From Clostridium sp. DL-VIII (GTDB lineage: Bacteria > Bacillota > Clostridia > Clostridiales > Clostridiaceae): DNA of 64,000 bases. The notes beneath the pieces were generated by a model. That model worked only from the letters and a program-made list of their open reading frames with translations. It had not been told where the DNA came from and made no database searches. Where the stretch lies: positions 5,846,279-5,910,278 of the forward strand of contig NZ_CM001240.1 of NCBI RefSeq assembly GCF_000230835.1. The letters are read 5' to 3'. Positions 17,554 to 26,435 of the stretch are shown here, piece by piece; position 1 is the stretch's first letter; the number at the start of each line of letters is the position of its first letter. The translations under genes and the position numbers were made by a program.

Positions 17554-19218
17554 TTAATTTAACCTTCTTATTTCCAGTTTTCTATTTTCACTTCCAATCC
17601 ATTTATCAGATATCTTCATATGCCTTTTCCTTGCTAAATCTATTCTTCCCACCCATGTTAATAAAAAGTTTTCTTTTTTACCTTTTTCAAATATATTCTG
17701 GTTAACATAATCTAATATATCACTTAAGCATTGTTGCACCTCAAACGCTGAGTATGGTAGAAAAGTACTTTGACATCCTGCTTCCCTCTTTATATATTTT
17801 TCTCCATCAATAAGAACTTTTTCTTTAAAATTATAATCCTTATCATATAATAAATTGAATAAATCTTGTCTATTTTGAATTATAATTGCATGTGCTCCTA
17901 TAATATATGGTTCTACCCATATAATAATTGTTGGTTTAACTATATCTCCATTTTTAAGCAATTCCATAAATTTTGCTTCAATTGGTATATTTCCAACTAC
18001 AATGAAGTTATAATCGCATTGATTAAAAATTTCTATTCTATCCTCAATTACTGAAAATACATCTTGCTTTATACTTTCACAGTTCATATCTGGATAATGA
18101 GTTATAAGCTCACTTTTAATCGCATCTACTTTACTAATTCCAACATTTATTGCGCCACAATAATGTCTTGCGATATTATCCGTTGATAATGTTTCTTTAT
18201 CTATTATCTTAAAATTATTTATTCCCAAGTCTACAAGATTTTTAATTAAATAACTTCCAATTGAACCACACCCAACTACAGATATCAATCTTTTAGTTTT
18301 TATATATCCATCTCCGCCTCTTTCATATATTCGTGTATGATTTAATTGACTCACACTAATCTTTTCTATTTTTTGACTTCCATTAACATTATAATATAAA
18401 TATTTAGGAAAAATATTTATATTCCTTAAGCCTTTTACAGACTTACCTCTTTTATGTCTCCATCCTGCCAAACACATTTTATTATTTACTACTTGTGAAA
18501 ATATAATTATATGTTCATCGTTATATTTTCTTAAATATTCTAAATATCTATTGAAATTCTTCTCTTTAGATAACAATTCAATGATATCTTTATTATTTTG
18601 AGGAAACGGGGGACAACACCAATTGTTTTCCAACGGCAAATATAATGCCTTCGTTATTTTTACTTTTCTAATATCTGCTATATGTGCATATTTCAAATAA
18701 TTCTTCAGTTTTTCTTCATCCTCTGCTAAATATATAAACCTATTTTTACTTGTATAACAGTATAATATCTTATCTTTATCATCTGGTTCAAAAATTACTT
18801 CTCCTATAATCTCACTTTCAAGTTCCCAATATGCTTTAAATTCTTCCTCAAAGTCTTCTCTGTTATTTCCGTTTATTCCATCTAACAATATTTTTTCTGA
18901 CTTTTTTATACACTCTAATACAGCTTCTTTAGGCTTATTAAAATTGGGATATACCTTATTTGTATCAAATGTACATATTACTCCATCATTATCTACGTGT
19001 GGCAGAAGTCCATATTTACTATAAAATTCTTGAAGTATTGATATCTTAGGAAATCCATAGGGAAATGCGTGCGTAAACATGCATTTCAACCTTATATCAT
19101 TTCCATTAATGTTTATATCTATGAATAAATATTTCCCATCTGGATTATCAATTTCTATACATTCATATCCATTATCATCTAAATATTTTTCTATTTCTTT
19201 AAGCAGAACGTCCATCAT
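17554..19218 (-). CDS. cap2: Cap2: E2-E1 fusion ubiquitin-like transferase of CBASS
   Basis: 554 aa. The N-terminal E2-like domain has HVDNDGVICTFD (E2 Cys near 92). The C-terminal ThiF/E1 adenylation domain has VVGCGSIGSYLIKNL (ATP loop near 316-330), IDKETLSTDNIARH, and REAGCQSTFLPYS with the E1 Cys. Cap2 activates the C-terminus of the CD-NTase and conjugates it to a target, priming it for infection. Both cysteines are present, so it should be active. It overlaps the CD-NTase gene by 20 bp. Confidence 0.92.
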   Translation of the reverse strand: MMDVLLKEIEKYLDDNGYECIEIDNPDGKYLFIDININGNDIRLKCMFTHAFPYGFPKISILQEFYSKYGLLPHVDNDGVICTFDTNKVYPNFNKPKEAVLECIKKSEKILLDGINGNNREDFEEEFKAYWELESEIIGEVIFEPDDKDKILYCYTSKNRFIYLAEDEEKLKNYLKYAHIADIRKVKITKALYLPLENNWCCPPFPQNNKDIIELLSKEKNFNRYLEYLRKYNDEHIIIFSQVVNNKMCLAGWRHKRGKSVKGLRNINIFPKYLYYNVNGSQKIEKISVSQLNHTRIYERGGDGYIKTKRLISVVGCGSIGSYLIKNLVDLGINNFKIIDKETLSTDNIARHYCGAINVGISKVDAIKSELITHYPDMNCESIKQDVFSVIEDRIEIFNQCDYNFIVVGNIPIEAKFMELLKNGDIVKPTIIIWVEPYIIGAHAIIIQNRQDLFNLLYDKDYNFKEKVLIDGEKYIKREAGCQSTFLPYSAFEVQQCLSDILDYVNQNIFEKGKKENFLLTWVGRIDLARKRHMKISDKWIGSENRKLEIRRLN

Positions 19219-20149
19219 TTTTTATTATTGAAGGAGCTTCTGATTTTGCATAATTAGATTCTGCCTTTTTGGTGCTACTTCCTTTTGGGAATCTATCTCC
19301 AAAAACTTTTATCATTATATCAGATGCTTCAGCTTCATCCTCCTTATCTACTGCATTTTGTATCTCAGTTTTTAGAGATTTTAAACTCTCTAAAAGTTTA
19401 TTTTGATTTACTTCGTCAATTTCTTCAAATAAATCTTCATAAGGTATTACTGGTTTCTTGCATGTAAATTCGTTTTCTAAGCTATTAATAATTTCAGTAA
19501 CAGTTCCTAATAAAGCCAAATCATCTCTATTTTCATATGAATAATAATTTTCACAAACTAAAATAGTAACTGCTATCCCCTTTAAATCTACATTGTTATA
19601 ATCTTTCCAAGCTTTTAAATACTTAACTAAACTTCTAACTTGTTCACCATTTTCTTGCACTTTATCAACAAACCATTTAGTAAACGCCCTCGGGTCACTC
19701 TCTGTCCATCCGTCTCTTTTATGAGCTAAATAGCAAACATCATCTTTTACTATATATGATGGTAAATCTACATGATAATCATCGACATATATAACACGTA
19801 CACATGTGTTTTTATCTTTAGGTGGCGTAGATGTGTGTCCATCTACTGCATCTTTAATCCATCTATGTACTGTTGATGTAGTTGGCCACTCTTCAATGTC
19901 TTTATCTGAATAGCCTTGAAGATATACCCCATCATCAATATCATACTCTCCATCTATTGGATTAACAGTCGTTTTCATCATATAAGAACCTTGCCCACAA
20001 AATTTCGGCGTACTTCTTTCTTTTTCCTTAAATGAGTTTCTTATTTTTTCTCTTAACGCATTTCTTCCCTTTTTCAAATTCTCTTTCTTTTTAGATTTTA
20101 AAGATATTTCTTCCTCAAAATCTGAAAATAATTTGTTTAAATTAGCCAT
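19199..20149 (-). CDS. CBASS CD-NTase (cGAS/DncV-like nucleotidyltransferase)
   Basis: 316 aa. Active site: GQGSYMMKT (residues 49-57), DGEYDIDDGVYL (metal Asp pair near 66-70), and third Asp in YHVDLPSY (near 125). It makes a cyclic di- or trinucleotide that activates the Cap15-like effector. The flexible tail ends ...NDGRSA, the kind of small-residue C-terminus that Cap2 activates. The exact clade (CdnA-H) and product cannot be called from sequence by eye. It is the first gene of the type II CBASS operon; ATG has GAGGGGG. A CIRCE operator sits in its leader. Confidence 0.9.
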   Translation of the reverse strand: MANLNKLFSDFEEEISLKSKKKENLKKGRNALREKIRNSFKEKERSTPKFCGQGSYMMKTTVNPIDGEYDIDDGVYLQGYSDKDIEEWPTTSTVHRWIKDAVDGHTSTPPKDKNTCVRVIYVDDYHVDLPSYIVKDDVCYLAHKRDGWTESDPRAFTKWFVDKVQENGEQVRSLVKYLKAWKDYNNVDLKGIAVTILVCENYYSYENRDDLALLGTVTEIINSLENEFTCKKPVIPYEDLFEEIDEVNQNKLLESLKSLKTEIQNAVDKEDEAEASDIMIKVFGDRFPKGSSTKKAESNYAKSEAPSIIKNDGRSA

Positions 20150-20177
20150 ACATGTTCCCCCTCATTTATTTTTACTG

Positions 20178-20204
20178 TTAGCACTCGATGTTATTGAGTG
20201 CTAA
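20178..20204. promoter_or_regulatory. CIRCE element (HrcA operator) in front of CBASS
   Basis: TTAGCACTC-N9-GAGTGCTAA is present without mismatch to the CIRCE consensus, and the arms continue to a perfect 19-bp inverted repeat (20168-20186 with 20196-20214). It lies between the -10 box and the CD-NTase start, 29 bp from the ATG, the usual place in groESL and hrcA-dnaK operons. HrcA repression relieved by heat or protein-folding stress is the expected control. Confidence 0.88.
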
Positions 20205-20214
20205 CAGTAAAAAT

Positions 20215-20243
20215 ATTATATACTTATATATTTTTATATTCAA
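20215..20243 (-). promoter_or_regulatory. sigma-A promoter of the CBASS operon
   Basis: On the minus strand: TTGAAT (20243-20238), 17 bp, TATAAT (20220-20215). Transcription would start at the edge of the CIRCE palindrome, so a bound repressor would block it. No other good promoter lies between this and the operon. Confidence 0.75.
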
Positions 20244-20388
20244 TTTCCATTTATTCCATTTTGGACCCAATAATCATTAAATTTTACTGTTTATATTACT
20301 TTTTATTATTTTTACTTTAAAATACTCTATTTTGTGGTGTATCGTATTCAGCATTCACAATATATTGTGTTTTTAAGTAAAATAAAAG

Positions 20389-20425
20389 AAATGCTTTAAG
20401 AGATTTATCAAAGCATTTCTATAAA
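20389..20425 (-). terminator. terminator after the signal peptidase gene
   Basis: An 11-bp stem AGAAATGCTTT/AAAGCATTTCT with a T-rich tail on the minus strand. It ends the lepB-recombinase transcript, 11 bp beyond the lepB stop. Confidence 0.75.
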
Positions 20426-20435
20426 TTCAATTATA

Positions 20436-20936
20436 TCAAATAATTACTTTTCCATATATTTGACTTTTACAATCTATTAATCCAATTTCCTTACTCCTAC
20501 TATCCGTACTATAATTTCTATTATCGCCCATTACAAAAACCTTACCTTCTGGAACAGTTAGCTCAAGGTCATTTGTCTTCATTTCTTCATTTATATAATC
20601 TTCCTGAATTAACTCTTCATTAATATATAACTTATTATCTTTAATCCTAACCTTATCCCCTTCCACACCTATAACTCTCTTAACTATATATTTAACAGGT
20701 AAATCATCTCTTTTTATTACAACTATATCTTTATACTTTGGCTTTTCCAACTTATATAATGTAGTACTTAACACTAATCTATCTCCATCAGCTAATGTTT
20801 TGTCCATGGAATTGCCTTGGACAGTTGCTATCCTGAAGAACATCAAAAATAAACCTGCTATAGCTCCTGACACTATTATAGTTTTTATTAAATCTCTTAA
20901 TGTTATTTTTTCACTTTTATTTATTTCTGCTACCAT
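20436..20936 (-). CDS. lepB: type I signal peptidase (S26)
   Basis: 166 aa. One N-terminal membrane helix (about 16-36), then catalytic Ser in VQGNSM (near 42), catalytic Lys in VKYIVKRVIG (near 82), and the box GDNRNYSTDSR near 139. It cleaves signal peptides of Sec-exported proteins on the outer face of the membrane. A plasmid-borne copy could serve the secreted repeat proteins of the island. It follows the recombinase gene by 23 bp and is followed by a terminator. Confidence 0.92.
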   Translation of the reverse strand: MVAEINKSEKITLRDLIKTIIVSGAIAGLFLMFFRIATVQGNSMDKTLADGDRLVLSTTLYKLEKPKYKDIVVIKRDDLPVKYIVKRVIGVEGDKVRIKDNKLYINEELIQEDYINEEMKTNDLELTVPEGKVFVMGDNRNYSTDSRSKEIGLIDCKSQIYGKVII

Positions 20937-20959
20937 AAATTCTCCTTTTATTTAAATTC

Positions 20960-21532
20960 TTATAGATTTAATGATAAATAAACATCATCTAAATCTTCTT
21001 GAGTGAGTCCCAAATATTTCCTTGTTTGAGAAATAGACGAATGATTTAAAATTTCCATTATTAATGCTAATGATACACCTCTTTTATAACAGAAATATCC
21101 AAATGTTTTTCTCATACTATGGGTTGATACTGGTTCCTTAATACCAACATAATCGGCCGCACTGCTTATTATATAGGCCGCATGACTTCGTGTAATTGCT
21201 TTTTTGTTTCCTTTCCTTGATTGAAAGATATAATCATCTTGTTCCAAATCATTTTCTTTCATAAATTGAACAATAGCTTTTTTCAAATTAACAGTTATTG
21301 GGAACCTTTTGGCCTTTCCTGTTTTCTTTTCATTAAGCATTATAAATTCTTTTGGCTTTTTCCCATCCCAAATATCCTTTATTTTCAATTTTAAAATATC
21401 TGAAATTCTTAACGCGCTGGAAATTCCTACCATAAGCATTAAATAGTCTCTGGTATCTTTTCCCTTCAAAAAACTCTTCATTGCTTCTAATTGTTTAATA
21501 TCTTTTATCGGACTTACAGTATTTATATTCAT
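20960..21532 (-). CDS. short tyrosine recombinase (XerC/integrase type)
   Basis: About 190 aa, catalytic domain only. First Arg in SSALRISDILKL, the Lys turn near EKKTGKAKRFPI, HSMRKTFGYF (H-x-x-R), LNHSSISQTRKYLGL (His and the Tyr nucleophile). The SAM-like N-terminal arm is nearly absent. Such short recombinases resolve plasmid dimers or act on nearby sites. ATG at 21532 is preferred over an upstream TTG. On a plasmid it could resolve multimers; here it may be an inherited maintenance gene. Confidence 0.85.
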   Translation of the reverse strand: MNINTVSPIKDIKQLEAMKSFLKGKDTRDYLMLMVGISSALRISDILKLKIKDIWDGKKPKEFIMLNEKKTGKAKRFPITVNLKKAIVQFMKENDLEQDDYIFQSRKGNKKAITRSHAAYIISSAADYVGIKEPVSTHSMRKTFGYFCYKRGVSLALIMEILNHSSISQTRKYLGLTQEDLDDVYLSLNL

Positions 21533-21917
21533 CACTCCAATCTTACACAATATTGCATTTTAATATATTATGCGCTATTCAAACATCTATTTTTTAACCA
21601 AGCCCCTGAATCCTACTATTTAAGCCATTTTAAATCTCACAAAAGCCTTTTTTGTTAGATTCAAAATTCCTATTAAATAATGCAGATAGTATTTAATTTA
21701 TCTGCATTTAGTTTAATTTAATTATAACAGGTTTGAGATAAAGTGGCTGTTCTACTTAGGCAACCTCAATAGAGTTAAGTTTATTATATGAAATTTAAAT
21801 TTTAGTCATTAAAATATAAAACAAATGGAAATAAAAAATATTCTTCTATAACGTCTCTAACCATTTATTACAAAATATGATATAATATTCTTAAATTTTG
21901 AATTGGAGGTGATAATT

Positions 21918-22274
21918 ATGAGGAAAGCTCTGAAAATGAGCAAATCTAATAGTGAAAGAGAAGATAATCTACAACAGCTACATGATTTTTTATCTGCAAA
22001 TAAAAGACCTCTTATTTGCCGTGGTAACAGTTTAAAATGTAAAATATATAAAGATTTTTCTTATTTAGGCATTGCAGATTTAGTTACTAATGATAATGAT
22101 GGTCGAAGCATTGATTTATTTTTACAAAACACTGATTTTGATGATGATATTTCAACTGATTTTTGTACAAGGTTTGAACCAATGGAATATACAAACAATT
22201 GTTTAGAAATAGGTTGCTATAAAAAATCTAATCGTGCTGAAGAATATGTATTAACTTTAGAAGCAACTCATTAA
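21918..22274 (+). CDS. unknown protein, 118 aa
   Basis: ATG at 21918 with GGAGGTG seven bases before it. The leader has a TATAAT box near 21880. The protein is mixed alpha/beta with an acidic middle (QNTDFDDDISTDFC) and four cysteines without a CxxC motif. No family is recognised. It is the only plus-strand gene in this stretch and ends at a clear terminator. Confidence 0.6.
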   Translation: MRKALKMSKSNSEREDNLQQLHDFLSANKRPLICRGNSLKCKIYKDFSYLGIADLVTNDNDGRSIDLFLQNTDFDDDISTDFCTRFEPMEYTNNCLEIGCYKKSNRAEEYVLTLEATH

Positions 22275-22307
22275 GTCCTTTTAGTTATATTATTTAAAAT
22301 TACATAT

Positions 22308-22331
22308 AAAAAGCGATGCGAATCGCTTTTT
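22308..22331 (+). terminator. rho-independent terminator
   Basis: Stem AAAAGCGAT/ATCGCTTTT with a short loop and T-run. It is 33 bp past the 118-aa gene. Confidence 0.8.
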
Positions 22332-22365
22332 ATATCGTCTATTCTAATTACAAAATATTTTTCTT

Positions 22366-22792
22366 TTACGCTTCTATATCTTCTGCTAACTTTTTTATAT
22401 AAGCAATAATAAGTTTCTTGATAGATTCTAATATTTCATTTAATTCCATATGTTGTTCTTGATTTAAATAACCTTTTATAACCATAATATCAAGCCAACA
22501 TTGTGTTTCATTAGTAGTTGCAGGCTATACTATAAAAATTCATTTTAGTTTTAGGGTATAAGCTCCCATTCCCTTCCGAGAGGTTGGCAACTATTGACAT
22601 AGAGCTGCGGTCTAATTGACTAAATATTCCATATTGTTCATAAAACGGAAGTTTTGATAATATAACATATAATTTTGTATAGAACTCTAAAGCTTTTTGG
22701 TATCCTGTAAGCTCCCTGAAATCTTTTAATGAGTCAAGTGCCTGCTGTATCTTATGAATTTCCAACTTCTCCCTAATGTTTACTGTTTTCAT
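22366..22792 (-). pseudogene. four-helix-bundle protein, frameshifted near the third helix
   Basis: Frame one runs 93 codons and carries the family core (LDRSSMSIVANLSEGNGS, then FYSIACNY-stop at 22511). The missing rest is present in the next frame: NETQCWLDIMVIKGYL ... KKLAEDIEA-stop at 22366, matching the usual end of the family (ETQ.WLDI...GYL). A small indel with loss of about three codons near 22515 separates them. This family (S23-like, Avd-related fold) is common on mobile DNA; the function is not known. It is coupled to the next four-helix gene upstream. Confidence 0.7.
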
Positions 22793-22793
22793 A

Positions 22794-23195
22794 TTATTTT
22801 TCTCCTATTTCTTCTATTATATTTTTTTCTCTTAATGCTTTTCTATAAGAACGTGTAAGTATAATAACTTCCTGCAAATTCTCTAATATAATTCTTGTAA
22901 CATCACTTTCTTTAAGCTCTCCAATATCAAGTTTATCTTCTATTGCTTTCTTTAATTGAATTGTATACATTAATGCTCTTCTGTAGTGATAATCCTTACC
23001 ATTAACAGTTAATATATTGCCTTCCCCTTGCGCAAGCTCAACTGCTATTTTTATGCTCTTATTAAAGAATTTTGATTTTTCAAAGCTATCAATTGTTCCA
23101 ATTAAATCAACCATAGCTTTTATTACTTCCATAGCTCTTTGATAAGCATATTTTTTTCTAAAATTTTTGTAGCTAATATTTTCATAAGTATTCAT
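22794..23195 (-). CDS. four-helix-bundle protein
   Basis: 133 aa from the ATG at 23195 (AGGAG nine bases before); a longer frame upstream has no ribosome site. Four amphipathic helices with the pattern KKYAYQRAMEVIKAMVDLI ... KSIKIAVELAQGEGN ... YHYRRALMYTIQLKKAIEDK ... LQEVIILTRSYRKALR. The second helix motif (IAVELAQGEGN) is shared with the neighbour (SIVANLSEGNG). The two probably form a hetero-oligomer. There is no reverse transcriptase nearby, so this is not a diversity-generating retroelement. Confidence 0.75.
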   Translation of the reverse strand: MNTYENISYKNFRKKYAYQRAMEVIKAMVDLIGTIDSFEKSKFFNKSIKIAVELAQGEGNILTVNGKDYHYRRALMYTIQLKKAIEDKLDIGELKESDVTRIILENLQEVIILTRSYRKALREKNIIEEIGEK

Positions 23196-23455
23196 AAATT
23201 TCTCCTTGAGTTTAATTTTTATTTTATACTTTATAATAGATTTTAGAGGATATTTTAATAACAAAAATATGCACTATCGGGTAGTAGTAAATGTTCTATC
23301 AAACAAAAAAATACTGCAATAAAAATTACAGTATCTCAAAATAAAAATATTAAATTGTCACCTTTTTGCCACAATCCTTTTATATACTAAATAACATAAA
23401 GTAGTTAAAGCATTATTACTTACCCCTTATTAAATAAATATAATAACCAGTATTC

Positions 23456-23487
23456 AGAATGGCTTAGTCCCCTAACTAAGCCATTCT
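23456..23487 (+). terminator. 13-bp palindrome overlapping the end of the recD-like gene
   Basis: AGAATGGCTTAGT pairs with ACTAAGCCATTCT around a short loop. The T-run follows on the plus strand, not on the coding strand of the helicase, and the last codons of the helicase are inside the stem. Confidence 0.5.
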
Positions 23488-25233
23488 TTTTTTCATACTA
23501 TCTTGAATCCTTTCTACTAACATAGAATTCCTATTAACTGTTACCTTCAATCCATTATTGAAAGCTCCCTTATTCCCTATCATTATTACTCTCTCTTTTG
23601 CTCTGCTAACTGCCACATATAATAATTCACGAGTCAATACTTTTTCATTATCAACTACAATTATTGCTACCGGTACCTCACTTCCCTGCATCTTGTGAAT
23701 TGTGGTAGCATAAGCAAGTTCAAGTTCATTAATTTCATCATCTTTATATTCAACTATCTTCTTTTCCCCAAATTTAACATTAACCTTTTTAAGTCCCTTA
23801 AAATTATCTCCTTCCGTTCTAATTATGATTCCATTTTCACCATTAAAAATATTTTTATCATAATTGTTTTTCACTGCCATTACATTATCTAATACAGCTA
23901 ATTTACTGACCTCTCTACCATTAATATGATTGAATTCATCTATTATTTTCTTATTTAAATCCTTTACACCATTAAAGCCTTCTCTAATTGCTGACATAAC
24001 TTTAATATCATAAATATCTATATTATTTTTAATTAATCCCTCTATGGTTTTTATAACTTTTTTCTTAATATCTTTAGCTTCACATTCTTCAAATTCAAAC
24101 TGCTTTTTCTTTTCCTTTACTCCTTTAGAACTTTCTTGAAATCCAATACCAAAGTTAATTTTTTTAGAGTTTTCTAATATAATATTGCCTTCTTTTTGTC
24201 TAATAATCTTTTCTAATTTTGCTGTAGGAATTAAATTACTTAAAATTAAATCTTTAAAGACCTGCCCTTCCTTTATTGATGGGAGTTGTCCATAATCCCC
24301 TGTAAAAATAATTTTTGAACACTCTATAGATGAAAGTAGCATATTCATTAAAGTTATATCAACCATACTGCTCTCATCTAAAATTAATACATCTAATTTA
24401 ATCTTAGAATTCCGTTTTATTTTTCCATTCTCATCTATGCCTAAGAACCTATGTATTGTATTCCCTTCAGCTTCTAAATTTGTGACTTCCATTGCTCTTT
24501 GTACAGACTTTCCTGTATAGCCTAATATCATAATTTTATTAAATCCGAATATCTTTTTCATAGCTTTAATAATTACTTTTATAACTGTAGTTTTCCCTGT
24601 TCCAGCCATACCATTTATTATAGAGATATCATTTTTTAAAGCTACTGCAATGGCTTCTTTTTGTTTTTTCTCTAATTTAATTTCATTATATCCATCAATA
24701 AATTTCTCAATTCTTTCATCATTTATTTCTTTATTATTATTTATAATCTCAATCAAAGTATTAGCAAGTTCCACTTCTGCCTTATATAATCTAATTATAT
24801 ATACACATAAATTACCATTATAATTATTTTCAATTATTATTTCAGATTCACTTTTTAATTCTTCTAATGCTTTGTCAAATTTTTCTTTACCAACTTTCTT
24901 TACTAACAACTTTTTAACTTTCTTCTCGAAAACACCGAAATACATAAATACATTTCCATTATTTTTAGCATCATCTTCTATTGCATAAATAATGGATGCT
25001 TTAATCAAATCGACTTCCTTATCAATATTATTGCTGTACTTATTAATAATATTTTCGATTTCTTTAAATTCCATATCATAGTGCCCAAGCAAGTATCCCT
25101 TTTTCTCTATAACTTCCACAGAACTTTCTAAATAATCTTCTGCCAAATCTCCAGCAATTTCTTTTGAAATACTATATTTTCTTATTAAATTTTCCTTAAT
25201 TTTAATACTATCTATTACCAATATACTTCTCAA
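23476..25233 (-). CDS. RecD2/TraA-like SF1 DNA helicase
   Basis: 585 aa, shorter than chromosomal RecD2 (about 740). Walker A GMAGTGKTTV (near 211), Walker B LILDESSMVD (near 285), GDYGQLPSI, and the C-terminal YATTIHKMQGSE and VAVSRAKERV motifs of RecD-type helicases. N-terminal helix-hairpin-like segments replace the usual RecD2 domains. A 5'-3' helicase for plasmid replication or recombination is inferred. TTG start at 25233 with AGGAAAGG just upstream, part of a hairpin. Gene order recD-wHTH-primase suggests a replication block. Confidence 0.85.
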   Translation of the reverse strand: MRSILVIDSIKIKENLIRKYSISKEIAGDLAEDYLESSVEVIEKKGYLLGHYDMEFKEIENIINKYSNNIDKEVDLIKASIIYAIEDDAKNNGNVFMYFGVFEKKVKKLLVKKVGKEKFDKALEELKSESEIIIENNYNGNLCVYIIRLYKAEVELANTLIEIINNNKEINDERIEKFIDGYNEIKLEKKQKEAIAVALKNDISIINGMAGTGKTTVIKVIIKAMKKIFGFNKIMILGYTGKSVQRAMEVTNLEAEGNTIHRFLGIDENGKIKRNSKIKLDVLILDESSMVDITLMNMLLSSIECSKIIFTGDYGQLPSIKEGQVFKDLILSNLIPTAKLEKIIRQKEGNIILENSKKINFGIGFQESSKGVKEKKKQFEFEECEAKDIKKKVIKTIEGLIKNNIDIYDIKVMSAIREGFNGVKDLNKKIIDEFNHINGREVSKLAVLDNVMAVKNNYDKNIFNGENGIIIRTEGDNFKGLKKVNVKFGEKKIVEYKDDEINELELAYATTIHKMQGSEVPVAIIVVDNEKVLTRELLYVAVSRAKERVIMIGNKGAFNNGLKVTVNRNSMLVERIQDSMKKRMA

Positions 25234-25236
25234 ACC

Positions 25237-25279
25237 TTTCCTATAGTGCTTATTAAAAATATTATTACACTATAGGAAA
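25237..25279 (-). promoter_or_regulatory. 12-bp inverted repeat covering the recD-like ribosome site
   Basis: TTTCCTATAGTG and CACTATAGGAAA, 19 bases apart. On the mRNA the second arm contains AGGAAA, which is the ribosome site. Folding would hide it. The repeat could instead be a protein operator. Confidence 0.5.
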
Positions 25280-25322
25280 CTTTTGACTATATAAAAATTG
25301 CATGATTAACTGTCTATTATAT

Positions 25323-26435
25323 TTATCTGTTAAATATTTTCTTAGTAATTTCTTCTCCAAACTTGTTTAGGCAATCTTTTTCACTGCATTTTGAAACTGT
25401 TATTTTATTCTTATTATCTTCTGTATCAAGCATTATTTTAGCTATTTTATCAGCATTTATCAGTAAATTTTCATCATATTCTGGAATATAAAAGCATGTA
25501 ATATCTTTAAAATTACTCTTTGATATTTCTGTTTTCTCTAAAAAGCCAAGTAATAAAAATGCACTAACACAATTCTGTACCGTAGCTAAGCCCATATCCA
25601 TTCTTTCTGATAAATATCTAATTGAAGCTGAAAATGACAATCTATTATTAATATCAGGTTTATGAGTGTATATACTCTTTACACTCTCCACTAAAATTAA
25701 TCTTACCTTAACTAAATGTTTTCCCAATACCTCATATAAATATGGATATTTGCTTTTTTCTATACCTGCACTTATAAAATTTAAATTCTCGTTATACTTA
25801 TCTCTAATAGCCTTTAACTCTGTAACATTAATATCTGCTAATTCACATAATCCCCCTAAAGCCTGATAATAATCGCAATGCATAAATATCTGATACAAAT
25901 CAAAAATGTCTAAAGAATAGTATATCCTTGTTACTCCATTACTAATACCCCCAACATTAAGAACAATACTTTCCTTTTTATCATTATGATATATTGTTGC
26001 AATTGCAGGCTCCCCTTTTATTATTATTTTATAAAAGTACTTTCCAAATCTTTCTTCTATAGTTTCATCTATTATTTCTTTACCTTCAAGCTCATTAACT
26101 TCTTCTTTTAATCTATATTCTGCATCTTTTGATGTATCAACTACAGAATATATTGTTATCTCTTCATTTATAAAATCACACTTAAAGGTATCGTATAATT
26201 CAACTTCTATTCCAAAAACATCTCTAAAATCTAACTTTTTTATTAATTTCTTAGCCTCTTCTACAGTCCCTACTTCTTTATTTAATGCTATTTTCTTTTT
26301 TATATCAGCCTTATTTTCATCAAAATATTTTTTATATCTATTCTCTATATCTACTGTTTTTCCTATTCTTTCAACTATATCTTTTGTCTTATTGTTTAGT
26401 TGCCCACCATAATTTAATTCTTTATTTTTAGCCAT
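25323..26435 (-). CDS. putative replication-type protein with C-terminal winged helix
   Basis: 370 aa; ATG with AGGAG. The N-terminal 110 residues are charged and helical; 120-200 is beta-rich (IIIKGEPAIATIYHNDKKESIVLNVGG). Residues 265-330 read as a winged helix (LSFSASIRYLSERMDMGLATVQNCVSAFLLLGFLEKTEIS). The pattern, size and position between a helicase and a large AT-rich gap fit a plasmid initiator or DnaD-like protein, but no family is certain. Confidence 0.55.
   Translation of the reverse strand: MAKNKELNYGGQLNNKTKDIVERIGKTVDIENRYKKYFDENKADIKKKIALNKEVGTVEEAKKLIKKLDFRDVFGIEVELYDTFKCDFINEEITIYSVVDTSKDAEYRLKEEVNELEGKEIIDETIEERFGKYFYKIIIKGEPAIATIYHNDKKESIVLNVGGISNGVTRIYYSLDIFDLYQIFMHCDYYQALGGLCELADINVTELKAIRDKYNENLNFISAGIEKSKYPYLYEVLGKHLVKVRLILVESVKSIYTHKPDINNRLSFSASIRYLSERMDMGLATVQNCVSAFLLLGFLEKTEISKSNFKDITCFYIPEYDENLLINADKIAKIMLDTEDNKNKITVSKCSEKDCLNKFGEEITKKIFNR

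Noticed and set aside
22366..23195. Diversity-generating retroelement because of the Avd-like four-helix proteins
   Set aside because: No reverse transcriptase, template repeat or variable repeat is present in the neighbourhood.
23456..23487. Terminator of the recD-like gene
   Set aside because: The T-run is on the opposite strand, so it can only be a hairpin or a plus-strand terminator.
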